Positions 22,601 to 33,138 of a stretch of DNA of 64,000 nt are shown here, piece after piece; position 1 is the stretch's first letter, and every line of letters begins with the position of its first letter. A model generated the notes under the pieces. That model saw nothing but the letters and a program-made list of their open reading frames with translations, searched no databases and was not told the DNA's origin. The stretch is from Edaphochlamys debaryana. Its lineage: Eukaryota > Chlorophyta > Chlorophyceae > Chlamydomonadales. Made by a program: the position numbers and the translations under genes. The stretch spans positions 248,001 through 312,000 of the forward strand of contig JAEHOE010000002.1 in NCBI GenBank assembly GCA_016858145.1. Direction: 5' to 3'.

Positions 22601-25600
22601 CCCCTCCCACCCACCCCTTGCACCCACCGGCTTCACGCTCTCCTCGCCCCGCCCCTCCCCGCCCTCCTCAGCTCCTCACGTACCCCACACTAGACACCTG
22701 CCCCACCCCTCCCCCACCCTGTGCACCCCTTGCTTGACCTGCACCCCCCACGCACCCTCGCACCTCCCTCCCTCCCTTCCTGCGCAGCTGTTTGATGCGT
22801 CCTGGGGCCTGCCCGAGTCTCAGCGCGTGGGCTGGCTGACGGTGGCGCAGTACTGCAGCGGCTCGGCGGACGGACACGCGTGGGACGCCTACGTGGTGTG
22901 CGCAGGTGGGTTGGGGGGGTGGTAGGGCGAGGGGTGCGGTGCTTGGAGAGGGCGGGAGGTCGGGGAGGGGGGGGCGGGTGGACACGCCTGGAACGCGTGG
23001 GACGCCTGCGTGGTGTCCGTCCGCCTGGGTGTGTTTGGGGAGGGGGGTGGGAGGGCGAGGGATAAGGAGTCAAGTGGTGGGCTGCAGCGCATGTGTGCCG
23101 GGTGAGGACATGGCGAGCCAAAGGCCGAATCCAGAAACGGCCTGACCCTCCATCACACCAACCTGCGCACCGCAGACGCGCCGCCGCCGGCTCCCCCCTC
23201 GCCGCCTGCCGCCCCCCTGCCCGTCCGCAACTCCGTGCGCCTCAACTGGACCGAGCACTTCCCCGGCGTGGTGAGAGAACGAGCAGGGAGGGGGTGGGGC
23301 TGAGAACTTCTCACTCCCCTTCCTGCCATACCCCTACCCGTGTCCCGCGCTGCCCATCCACAGTACGAGGTCCGCTTTGGAGTGAGCGCGGAGCCTTCCG
23401 TCCCGAGCCCAAGCCCAAGCCTAAGCCCAAGCCCCGGCAACGGCAACGGCAGCGGCAACGGCACTGCAGGCGGAAGCAGCAACAGCAGCACCAACAGCAG
23501 CAGCAGCTCCGCCGGCCCCGCCAGTGACCGCACCGTGTGGGGCATCGCCTGCGCCCCGCCGCCCCGCGTCGCGTCGATCACCAAGGGCCCCACCGCCGCC
23601 ACGCTCTGCGCCCAGGTGTGCTCACCGTATGTTAGTGGCGGTCTTGGGGTAGCGGCTATTTCCATGTGTGCTAGTGCTAGGTAGAGCTCCAGAGGCATGA
23701 AGTTTGTCTGGTTCAGTGGCGGTGCGGACAACATCATCCCCAACCCCAACCCCAACTGCGCTTACGCCCTCCCTGCCTTACGCCTACGCCGCCCCAGATC
23801 ACAGGCGGACGGAAGCTGTACGGCTATGCCGTTCCCGCGCCGCCCACCGCGCCCGTGCCCTTCCTGGCGGCCCCCGAGGTACGGCGGGACGCCCCGCTCG
23901 TCCTCGAGCACCTCGACTGCTCCCCGCCCGACTGGGGGCGGCACCACCGCAAGCGGCCGGCCCCACTGCCCGACATACGAAACTGCGAGGTGCGTGCGTT
24001 GCGGTACATGCCAGCAGTGCGCCAGAGAGTGTTGGGTGTCGAGGAAACCGTAAGCAGCAGAAGCCCGGCAAGATCCCGAAGGTGTGAGGCGCCAGCTCCT
24101 CCCGACATACTGAATTGTTGCGGTTGGCGAAGCTCCGCGAGCCCAGAGCGAGAGGTCCGAGCGCCAGAGCGAGAAGCGCCAGAGGTTTGTTCGTTGCCTA
24201 AGCAACAGCTGAGCGGCCCGCCGGCGGTGTGCACACACGAAAGCCCACAGCAGACAAGTGGCCCGGGACGGTCGTAGCCCCCCAATTAAGCCCGTTACGA
24301 AAGGATACCTCACCTGGCGTGAAGACGGACGGTGGCCGTAGAGCAGAAGCGAACATGCAGGGATGATAGGGAATGGGCGCAGGGGCAGCTTAATAGCCGT
24401 GAGAGGCGCGACGTCGAGAACGTAGAACCTAGAGACGCGGCACACCGCCGGCGGGCGTAGAGCCGGGGCGCGGTTGGACGGCGCGGAGACACCTGCGCGG
24501 GCGTGTGAGTCATACGGACAGGGCATGGCACCAAGCATGCCCTCGCCGAAACCCGGGGCCAGAGAGTGTGTGGCTGTTATGCGACTTGGGAGCTGCCAGG
24601 GGGGACCGTGGCGGCGGAAGGCTCCAGCGGAAACTGTGCGGCTCTGCCAACCCCCTGTGTGCAAGGGGTGCTGCGCCCTGCTGTGCCGTGCTACGCCGCT
24701 GGCTGGCCGGGCCGGGCCGTGATGTGCTGTGCTGTGCCGTGCTGAGGCCCTGGCTTCCCGTGATGTGCTGTGCCGCTCCCCGCAGGCCCGTGTCGCCGAC
24801 CCCCTGCCCAGCCGTCAGGGCCCCCACTGCTGGAGCTCGGGCTGGGGGGCCAACCTGCTGGCGTGCACGGGTGGGGGTGGGGTCGGGAGGGGGCGTGGTG
24901 CGGGGGGATGGAGAGGGAAGGAGTGGAGTTACAGTGAGTTGCTGCGGCCTGAGGGCCGGATGGGCTGGTCGGGCCAACATGCTGGCTAGGACGTGGCACA
25001 GCAAGGGGGACGCCGCGTGTTTTAGCACAACGCCAACGGTTCGAGCCAACCAACTCCCTAACCGAACCCCTAACAAACCCAAACCCATGCAGACGCCCCC
25101 GTGCACGCCTCCGAGGACGGTGATTTCATCCTGTCCCTCCGTCTGACCGGCGGCGCCACACCCCGCTCCGGGCGGTTGGAGGTTGTGATGCGGCATGAGG
25201 TGTCGTACGGGTGGGGGGCGGTGTGCGACGACGGCACCTTCACACGGGAACATGCACAGGTGGGCGGGGTCGGGGGCCGGTGGGGGGTGGGGAAGTCGAC
25301 TGGGAGATGGGCCTTAAGGTGAACTGCACTGGAGGCAGGCCACCGGTGGCCACCCTTTCTGGCCCCGAACCGCGCACAACCTTCGTCCCCCATCAGCCTC
25401 TCCCACCGCCTGGTACACGCCCTCGCATCTGTTCCCTTCCTTCACCACCGCCAACCGTCGCCCCAACCGCCACCAACCGCAGGCCGTGTGCCGGGACCTG
25501 GGCCTGCCCTGGGCCGGCGCGGGCCTGCTCCCAGCCGCCGCCGCCGAGCCGCCGCCGCCGGGCCTGCACGTGCTGCTGTCCGAGCTGGCATGTGACCCCC

Positions 25601-26091
25601 AGGTCCCTCCCGGCGATCTGCGATTTGCCCGCGATTGCTCCCGCTCTCGGCCGTACGCCTACTCGGGATGCAGCGCTGTGACCCAGGCGGTGGTGGTGGC
25701 GTGTGAGGACGGTGGGTGTGGGGTGGTAAATGGGGTTTGGGGGGCGGGGAGGGATGGCAAGAGAGGAGCAGCGCCGCGTCGCAGGCGGTAGTGTTGGCGT
25801 GCGAGGACGGTGAGTGGAGGGAAGGCACGGGGTCGGGAGAGAGAAGTGGGGGGGTGGGCTGGGCTAGGGTGTAGAGGTGGGGTTGAGATGGGGAAATGGG
25901 CGATTCGCTTGGTGTTGTGTGCGCGCCCGCCCTCACGCCTGCTTCCCTCCCCCCTCCCGGCCCGCACAGCTCCAAGCGGTCCCGCGTACGGCGGGTACGG
26001 CGGGTACGGACAATATCCGCCGTCCGTACCGGCTTACGGCGGGGCGCCGCCAGCTGTGGGGCCGACACGGCGCATGCGGCGGTTGGTGTGA
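19656..26091 (+). CDS. Secreted SRCR (scavenger receptor Cys-rich) multidomain protein, copy A, 16 exons
   Basis: Exons: 19656-19763, 19912-20053, 20277-20443, 20741-20863, 21152-21325, 21510-21591, 21927-22126, 22253-22474, 22788-22905, 23176-23270, 23364-23615, 23798-23989, 24786-24870, 25093-25259, 25483-25711, 25970-26091. In frame, 825 residues. The chosen start gives an Arg-rich n-region, a GVIAMLLWAS core and an ASA/Q cleavage site. Next come a Pro/Asp-rich stretch and Pro hinges, e.g. PPVPPSPPPAPPAPPPPAP. SRCR-like modules lie at about 128-265, 290-445, 465-653 (divergent) and 670-785. Two match well: the second (GRLELLQGDTWGTVC, then YACRYLGLPW) and the fourth (GRLEVVMRHEVSYGWGAVCD, then AVCRDLGLPW). 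The tail is Gly/Tyr-rich (YGGYGGYGQYPP) and ends RRMRRLV; no membrane anchor is seen. SRCR modules bind proteins or polyanions outside cells. The first exon is the least certain. Confidence 0.85.
20935..21010 (+). pseudogene. Intronic echo of SRCR-A exon 4 carrying copy-B-type sequence
   Basis: GGGGGCGGTGGCGCAGCTGG and an intact CAGGTGAGG donor copy the real exon 4 end (20832-20869). Its upstream part, GCGGACGCCCGGGCCACG, is absent from A's own exon 4 but matches copy B exon 4 at 28685-28702 at 17 of 18 bases. Confidence 0.75.
22979..23030 (+). pseudogene. Intronic echo of the 3' edge of SRCR-A exon 9
   Basis: GGACACGCCTGGAACGCGTG followed by GGACGCCTGCGTGGTGTCC copies the exon end at 22871-22905, with an internal duplication. 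The donor has been lost. Confidence 0.7.
23390..23536 (+). repeat. Low-complexity coding insertion (Ser-Pro, Asn/Gly/Ser) in SRCR-A exon 11
   Basis: Exon 11 is 252 nt in copy A and 120 nt in copy B. The extra part encodes Ser-Pro repeats, then a GNGNGSGNGTAGGSS-type stretch and a poly-Ser run, with four N-x-S/T sequons. Confidence 0.8.
23990..24785 (+). other. Enlarged intron 12 of SRCR copy A
   Basis: At 796 nt this intron compares with 146 nt for the same intron in copy B. Its last part (about 24730-24785) resembles copy B's intron end (GTGCTGAGGCCC, then a CTGTGCCG-CTCCCC acceptor tract). The extra roughly 650 nt includes a decayed echo of the exon 12 end at 24091-24121 and GAGCGAGA-type repeats. 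I see no transposon termini or coding remnant. Confidence 0.6.
25133..25297 (+). repeat. Near-identical tract shared with SRCR copy B (copy A side)
   Basis: 165 bases covering most of exon 14 and the first 38 bases of intron 14 differ from 32167-32331 at only three positions. All three are synonymous (Thr, His, His). Flanking exons and introns of the two genes are far more diverged. Confidence 0.9.
25781..25818 (+). pseudogene. Intronic echo of the 3' edge of SRCR-A exon 15
   Basis: GCAGGCGGTAGTGTTGGCGT followed by GCGAGGACGGTGAGTGG copies the exon end and donor at 25683-25716. The donor in the copy (GTGAGT) is closer to consensus than the real one (GTGGGT). Confidence 0.8.
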
Positions 26092-27719
26092 CGTGGCAGA
26101 GGCGAGGCTGCAGACCTGAGAGCACCGCAGCCGGCCCCCGGGCCCCGAGGCGGCCCCACGGACCCCACGGACGCTCCGTGCGGGCCGTGACTGGCTAAAG
26201 CTGGCTGAGTCTGTCAGCGGTAGCATGATGGGAGGAACGGGGCGAAGATCTGAGGGCGCGTGGGGTTGACGAGGGAGCGAGAGGGCGAGGAGTGTGTTGG
26301 GTGGCCAGAGCTCGGGAGTGTGAGAGCAGCAGGGCAACGCGAGAGTGTGGGGGGCCGGACGATGTGGAAGGGCCGTGGGCTGCGCTGACTCTTGCTTGTG
26401 GTCCAGGCGCTTGTGCTTGATCTCAAAAGGAACGGATGCAGACCTGCCTGTTAGTTAATCTATGTCTCTCTTCCTGGGTGGCTAAGTTTCTCTTCATCAG
26501 GTGGACCTCTCGCTGTCGCCGGGTGCATTCTGGAATAGCTTACCGGTTCGTCATGAGGCTAACCTTCTTATCTCTTGCCAGGCCTACAATCATAATCCTA
26601 CGGCGGGGTTTGCTTTCTACCGCCGCTATTTGAGGTACCACGGAGGATAGGGGCGCATTGTTGACTCCACCTGCAACCTTGACGTCTTTACACCTTAATG
26701 GATGGAAACGTTATGCTTGGGAATGCACCAAGGGTGGGAAAGAGTTCATCCAGTCGATGCTCTGACCAAAGTGTTGTGTTGGGGGACGCACCGTGCAAGC
26801 AAGCTCGTTCAGCTCCAGTGCCTGTCTGAAGCAAGCCAGGGTCTGGCACGGTTGATGATCCCTCGTGATTGGACTGATTGATACGTGTGAGCAATTTATA
26901 GTAAACCTTTTCTTCTTGGGGGGTCGTGTGTCGGGTGGGGCCGGGAGGGAACGAGGTGCTTATGATGGGCAGGGGGGTCGTGAACACGCCGGGGGGGGCT
27001 GCAAGGTGGATGCGTGTTAGTGGCGCGGTTGGGGTGACGGGGGCACGTTGTGGCGGGCAAGGTGCAGGCAATATGTGGGACGGCTGCAGCAATGCCTTCT
27101 CGTGCAAAGCCCGGACCGGGAACTTCAGCTGTACCGTTCAAACTGCTGGGCTCGGCCCAGCGGGGAAGCTGCCCGAGCAGCAACTGCCGCAATTCACCGA
27201 CGCTCTACCCCGGGGGCGTGCCTACCTAGTTATTGCCGCTGTGAGGCCTGTATGCTGCATATATGTATAGCAAGACGACAACCCGAGTCATCCCGGCTCC
27301 AACTGTGGCGGACCACGCTTGGTAACCCCGGCGACGAGATGGCGGTGTGTCGTCCACACTGCGGTGAAGCCCTGTCCGCCTCTGCCCTAGCACTTAAACA
27401 TAGGGAAGGCCACCATTACATGGCCGGACCGTCTAGCTCATAGTTCATTCACTCCTCCAGCTCCGCGCATCGCTTCCACTGCGCGCGTTAGACACCACAC
27501 CCGCCGTTGCAGCATTCCTGTGTAGTGCTGTGAGTTCTATCAAAGCTACTGCGGCGCGCCTGGAACCCACTCGCGAACTGCCCGCTGTGCGCTGTGCTAT
27601 TTGAGTGGAGCGGCCTTGGCAGTAGCTCTGCGGTGCATTGACTGCGCTTCGTGAACTCTCGTGGATTCTGTATACAACGAGGCCTGCCCGCACTGGCGCC
27701 TAGGCGCTGGCTGGGGCGG
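26092..27719. other. Intergenic region between the SRCR paralogues
   Basis: Less GC-rich than the genes. No supportable gene, and I found no TGTAA close after the copy A stop. It should hold copy A's 3' UTR and copy B's promoter. Confidence 0.55.
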
Positions 27720-30700
27720 ATGGGCGGGCCCACGCGATGGCAACTCGCGAAGCTGTTCACGCTGGCGCTGATGGTGGGCGCGAAGCAAAGCAACATCACA
27801 ACCGCTTGGCAAGGCCGCCTCGACCGCGGGCTCTCACACGGTCGCCAACGCCGAGACACGCGCGGCTTCCCCCCCGCTCCCCCCCGCTCTCCCAGGTCGG
27901 GCTCGCGTCAGCCCAGCGCCGGTATACGGTGCCCGACGCTCCCGAGCCCCCCGATGACCTCGCGCCACCTGACAGCGCCTATCCCCCGGATGGGGGCTTT
28001 CCGCCTCCCGCGGACTATTCGGGTGGGGCCCGAGGGGGCTGGGCCGGGAAGCTGACCGGCAACTGAACGAGCGTGGGGGGCGCTCCCTTGAGGCAGCCGG
28101 GGCAGCCGCGTCAGACGGGGGTTGGCATGAACAGATGTTACAGCCGTATTCGCAGTCCGTTCTCAGTTCCCCTCGGCGTTTCTGCAAAGCCTCGTGCCCC
28201 GCCCTGGTTTCCCCCAGACCCCGAGTACCGGCCAGCGCGGCCGCCCCGGCGGCCGCCGCCACCGCTCCCCCCGCCAAAGCCGCGCTCCCCGCCCGTTCCT
28301 CCGTCGCCGCCGCCGAGGCCGCCCAGCCCCCCGCCGCCCGTGCCCTTGACCCTCCGCCTGGCGCTTGGGACGGAGACAAGAGGCATCGTGCAGGTGCGTG
28401 GGCCGTCGGTACCCCTGCGACGAATCCGAGGTTGTCTCAGCACCCATCTCCGACTCCAAATCCGTAGCCAGATCCGTAGCCAGAACCGAATGCGTCATTG
28501 GTGCTGCTGGATTGGAGTCCCTTCCTTGACCCCTCGAACGCGCGTCGCCCGCAACCCGCAACCCGCCATCCCGCCTTCCTCCGGCCCTTGAAACCCGGTC
28601 TGCTACTTTCAGGTGCGCGAACCGGCAACCGGGCGGTGGGCGGCCGTGTGTTCACGCAACCTCACACTCCGGGACATGGCATCGGCGGACGCCCGGGCTA
28701 CGCAGGCGGTGGCGCAGCTGGTGTGCGCCGAGGTGCGGGAAAGGGGGCGGGGCGGAGGGGTTTTCGAGGGATATCGGTTCCAGGGTTCGTGTGGGCATCA
28801 GCGGGCACGCGCGAGCACGAGTGAGTCCGGGAGCGTTGGGGGGGGGAATGGGAAGAGGGAAGGGGAGGCGTGGAGGAGCACGGGAGAGGGATACGAGGCG
28901 CCACGCTCATCCCATGGATACTGCCCTTCCGTCCACCGGGGCTGGCCCTAACGCCCCTTTGCTCGCGCTGTGCTTGCGGCCCATCTCCTCCGCAGCTGGG
29001 CCTGCCTGCCCTCGGCGCGCGCCTGGTGCTGCCGTACCAAGATCCGATCCTAAAGGATCAGAATCTCAAGGCGGAGCCTGCAAAGGCCGCCTTCCGAGAT
29101 TTCTTTCCCACTTGCGCCAATGCCCTGGACGTTGCCTCCCTCTCGGCCTGCAGCGGGCTGGTGGTGGCAAAGGTGGGGCGGGTATCGAGGGGAGCAGGGC
29201 GGAGGCTGAGTCGAGCCTCATGCAGTACCGGTAGCCTTATTGCGGCGACCAGAAAAGGGAGGGTAAAGTGCTCAGCTGATAATGACCCCCCTGCACGTCA
29301 CTTCTTGCCTCACTGCAGCACCGGTGCCCGTCACTGCACAGGACCTTCCTGCCTGTCGGCCCCCTCACCCCTCTGCCTCCCTGTCCGCCCCCCCGCTTTT
29401 CCCCCCCGCCCAGGGCCTGTGGGGCAGCTGTCAGGAGCTGGCGGCGAGGCAGCGGCTACCCGGGGTCTACGTGCCGCTGGCCGTCACATGCGAGGGTGGG
29501 GCCTGGGGCGGGCCTGGGTGGGGCCTGGGGTGGGGCCCGGGGCGGGACGCAGCGGGCCCGGGACGAAAGCTCATTTCCCTGTACGTAGCCGCTACGGACG
29601 CCTTCGAGCGGGCGAGGGCCAGAATTGGCCTCATTCCCCCCCTTCCTCAGTTCGTCCCCACCCCGTCCCTCACCCCGCCCCTCTCCCCTGCCCTACGGCA
29701 GACCCCGCGCCCTTCGCGCCGCCCAACCCCTCCCAGCCCAGCCTGCCGCCGCCGCGGCCGAATGCGCCCCCCAGCCCCCCGCCGCTGCCCCTGCCGATCC
29801 GCATCGTCGACCCCACCACGGGGGAACTGCAGGACGGTCTGTCCAGCGGGCGGCTGGAGCTGCAGTGGGGCGGGCGGTGGGGCACGGTGTGCTTCTGGAA
29901 CAAGGGGGCCTTTGACCGCGCCCTGGCGCAGGTGCGTGGGGGCGTGCCTGCGCGGAAAAGGGGGGGAAGAGACAGGGAGAGGCGTGTGGTTGATTGGGCA
30001 ACGGGAGGGCGAGGTGAAGGCCAAGGAACGGGAACAAGGGCACACGGAGTGCTCTCCGCCGCCCGAACCTCCTTGGCCTCATCCATCCCAACCCCAACCC
30101 CTCCTCCCACCAACACCACGACCCTCCGCAGTACGCCTGCCGCTACTCCGGGCTCCCCTGGGAGGGTGCCCGCTACCGCCAGATGAGCGCGGAGCAGCGG
30201 ACGGAGCGGGCGGCGGAGCGGCAGCAGCCGGCGACGGCGCTGGTGGCGCAGGGGTGCAGCCTGGGGGACGGCGAGGGGCGCGACGCGACGGTGCGGTGCA
30301 ACCTGCTGCTGGGCTCGGACATGACGCCGCAGGTGGGGGCGAGGGGGGGGAAGCTGGGGGGTAGGGTTTGACACGCGTGGCTGGGAGGCAGCGGAGGCGG
30401 CGGCAGATGTGATAGGCGGCATCAAGCTCAACCTTCAACCCCACGCACCCGCCCACCCGCCCATCCACCCCCCAGGTGTTCCAGCCCGGCGGCCCCCTGC
30501 CCGAGGCCCTGCGGCTGCTGCTGCTGGACGTCGCCACCCGCTGCAACCCCGCCACGGGGGGGCACCGCTACGACGCGTTGGTGGAGTGCAGGGGTGGGTG
30601 ACCTTGGGGGGTCCTTGGTCCGGGTTGGAAAGGGAGGGAGGGAGGGAGGGGAAGGGCAGGAAAAGGGGGCAGAGGGGGCGTTTGTTGCTGAGCGGGGGAG

Positions 30701-33138
30701 CGGGGGCAGGATGAGGGGAAGGGGGGGAGGGGGCATCGCTACGACGCGCACGTGGAGTGCAGGGGTGGGTCCATGTTGAGAGGCTGTGGGTGGCGAGGGC
30801 GGGGGCGGGTGGCGAGGGATGGAGGGCGGCGTTGAACCTTGCTGAGAATCAGTGCGCATTGCGGCGCGTGGGTTTGGCCCAGGACCTACCGCGCTAAGCT
30901 GCCGCCCCGGTGTGCCTCGCTGTGGCATGCATGTAGGCCCCCAGCCCCCGCCGGCGCCCGCGCCCCCGCTGAGCCCGGTGCCCGTGCGCAACTCCATCCG
31001 CCTAAACTGGACCGAGCACTTTCCCAACGTGGTGAGCGGAAAACAGGGCAGCGGGGAGGGCAGTGGGGGTGGGGTTGGCATGAGAGGGGTAGCGGAGAAG
31101 GTGTGGGCGCCTCGGGAGCAATTTCCCGCCACCTGCCTTACAACCCCTGTGGATGCGCCCTCCGCTGACCGCCCTCTGGCCGCCCCGTGACCACGCTCCC
31201 TGACCGCGCCCCCCCCCCCCCTGCACCCGCCTGTGCAGTACGAGGTGCGATTCGGAGTCCCGGACGATGCCGGGCAGGTGGTGTGGGGCACGGCCTGTTC
31301 GCCGCCCGGGGAGTACGACGTGACGTACCCTGACGTGGCGTCCACGCTGTGCAGCCAGGTGGGCCCGGGGCGGGCCCCGCAAGTGGGCCTGGGAGGGGCC
31401 CGGGGTTGCCGCTTGAGCTGACACGTGGTCACATCTTCTGCTTTGGCGCCACACCCTGATCCGCACCGCCCTTGCCTCGTACCTAAGCATCCGATCCCTT
31501 TGGGCCCCTGCCGCACCGCAGATCACGGGCGGCCGCCACTCGGGCGGCTTCCCCGTCCCCCTGGATCCGGATCTGTCGTACAGCTTCCTGCCGCCGCCCG
31601 AGATCCGGAGGGACGCCCCCGTGGTCCTCACGGGGCTGTCGTGCGCCCACCCGGGCCTGGCAGAGCAGGGCGTGTGGTGGCTGGACAACGTTAGCGGCTG
31701 CGAGGTGGGAGGAAAGGCGGGAGGGAGGTGCGATGAGGGTCACGTGGGTCACGGTCCCATGCCGTGCCATATCGCGCCGTGCCGCCAAGTGACCTGCTGT
31801 GTCGTGCTGAGGCCCCGGCTCCCCGTGCTGTGCTGTGCCCCTCCCCACAGTACGAGGCGGCCGACCCCCTGCCAAGCTCCCAGCTGCCCCACTGCGACTC
31901 GAGCGGGTGGTGCGCCAACCTGCTGGCGTGCGGGGGTGAGCAGGGAACCGGGCAGCGACGCAGTCTGGGTGGTTTGGATGGGAGGTTTTCATGGAGATTC
32001 CCGGCCCGAGATTTGCTGGCGCCCTTGCACAGCCCTTGCCGAGCTCACCAGCGGTCGCTAACTGCCGTGCAACCGACTGTACAATCGACTAACCACCGTT
32101 TTTCTCAACGCTTATGTACCGTACAGATATGCTGGTGGACCCACGGGACGACACGTCGTACATTGTGTCCCTCCGTCTGACCGGCGGCGCCACGCCCCGC
32201 TCCGGGCGGTTGGAGGTTGTGATGCGGCACGAGGTGTCGTACGGGTGGGGGGCGGTGTGCGACGACGGCACCTTCACACGGGAACACGCACAGGTGGGCG
32301 GGGTCGGGGGCCGGTGGGGGGTGGGGAAGTCAAGTGGGGCATGGAAGGTGTCTTGGGGACACAGCGGGGAGGAGCAAAGTGCCTCACACCTCCCGTGCCC
32401 ACACATCCCGCCCTTTTTCCTCACACCTCCGCCGTGCCCCTCCTTCCCGCCAGGCTGCCTGCCGTGACATGGGTCTCCCCTGGCAGCTAGCCAACCTCCT
32501 GCCCACGTCAGCCGCCGCGCCGCCACCCGAGGGCATGCACGTGCTCCTGTCCGACGTGGACTGTGATTCGCCGTACGCCGCCACGCCCACCAACCTGACC
32601 GCGCCGCGCGTGCTGTCGCTCATGCGCGACTGCACGCGCAGCAGGCCTTACGCCTATTCCCCCTGCAGAGCGGATCAGCAGGCGGTGGTAATTCACTGCA
32701 CGGACGGGAGTGAGTGAAGGGGCGGGGAGCGGGATGGAGGGGGGCGGGGCGGGGAGGAAGCGTGTGTGTATGGCACGTGTGGGAGGGAGGAAGGGGCAGG
32801 CGGTGGTGGTTCACTGCACGGACGGGAGTGAGTGCTTGGGGAAAGGAGTCGTTGGATGGGAGCAGAGGTGCACATGTGGGTTTTTGCGAACGCGCCAACG
32901 GCTGCCGCTGCCACGTTGAGCATTTCTGGCTCCCCTCGCAGGTCCAGAGGCACCGCTGGAGCCACCGCCGCCGCAAGAGCCGCCGCCAGTACCGTCGATG
33001 CCGCCGCCGCCGGCGTACGGAGCGTACGGCACGTACCCGCCGGGCGCGTACGGCACCCCAGGGTCTGTACCGACGTACTTAGGCGAGCCCTCCCCGGCTG
33101 CGGGCCCAGCCCATAGGAGGCGGTTGCGCAGCTTGTAG
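27720..33138 (+). CDS. Secreted SRCR multidomain protein, copy B, 16 exons
   Basis: Exons: 27720-27773, 27896-28022, 28218-28393, 28613-28732, 28996-29172, 29414-29495, 29702-29931, 30132-30332, 30476-30593, 30937-31031, 31239-31358, 31522-31704, 31851-31935, 32127-32293, 32454-32709, 32942-33138. In frame, 795 residues. The start gives a clear signal peptide, LAKLFTLALMVGLASAQ, split by intron 1. Exon number, order and phases match copy A, so this is a tandem duplicate. SRCR-like modules use Pro-rich hinges such as PPVPPSPPPRPPSPPPP. The second has GRLELQWGGRWGTVCFW then YACRYSGLPW; the fourth has GWGAVCDDGTF then AACRDMGLPW. The C-terminus is Pro/Tyr-rich (AYGAYGTYPPGAYGTP) and ends HRRRLRSL, like copy A. 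Extracellular location is expected; the ligand is unknown. Copy B lacks the glycine/serine insertion of copy A exon 11. Confidence 0.88.
30729..30770 (+). pseudogene. Intronic echo of the 3' edge of SRCR-B exon 9
   Basis: GGGGGCATCGCTACGACGCG followed by CACGTGGAGTGCAGGGGTGG copies the exon end and donor at 30557-30598, about 170 bases downstream. Confidence 0.85.
32167..32331 (+). repeat. Near-identical tract shared with SRCR copy A (copy B side)
   Basis: Counterpart of 25133-25297: 162 of 165 bases identical, crossing the exon 14/intron 14 boundary. Confidence 0.9.
32796..32835 (+). pseudogene. Intronic echo of the 3' edge of SRCR-B exon 15
   Basis: GCAGGCGGTGGTGGTTCACT followed by GCACGGACGGGAGTGAGTG copies the exon end and GTGAGT donor at 32680-32715 almost exactly. 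Confidence 0.85.

Noticed and set aside
24055..24700. Transposon insertion in SRCR-A intron 12
   Set aside because: The intron is enlarged, but I found no terminal repeats, target-site duplication or coding remnant, so only the enlargement is reported.
28870..30186. 438-codon frame across SRCR-B exons 5-8
   Set aside because: It reads through several introns with good GT-AG sites. The spliced model preserves SRCR motifs and matches copy A exon for exon.
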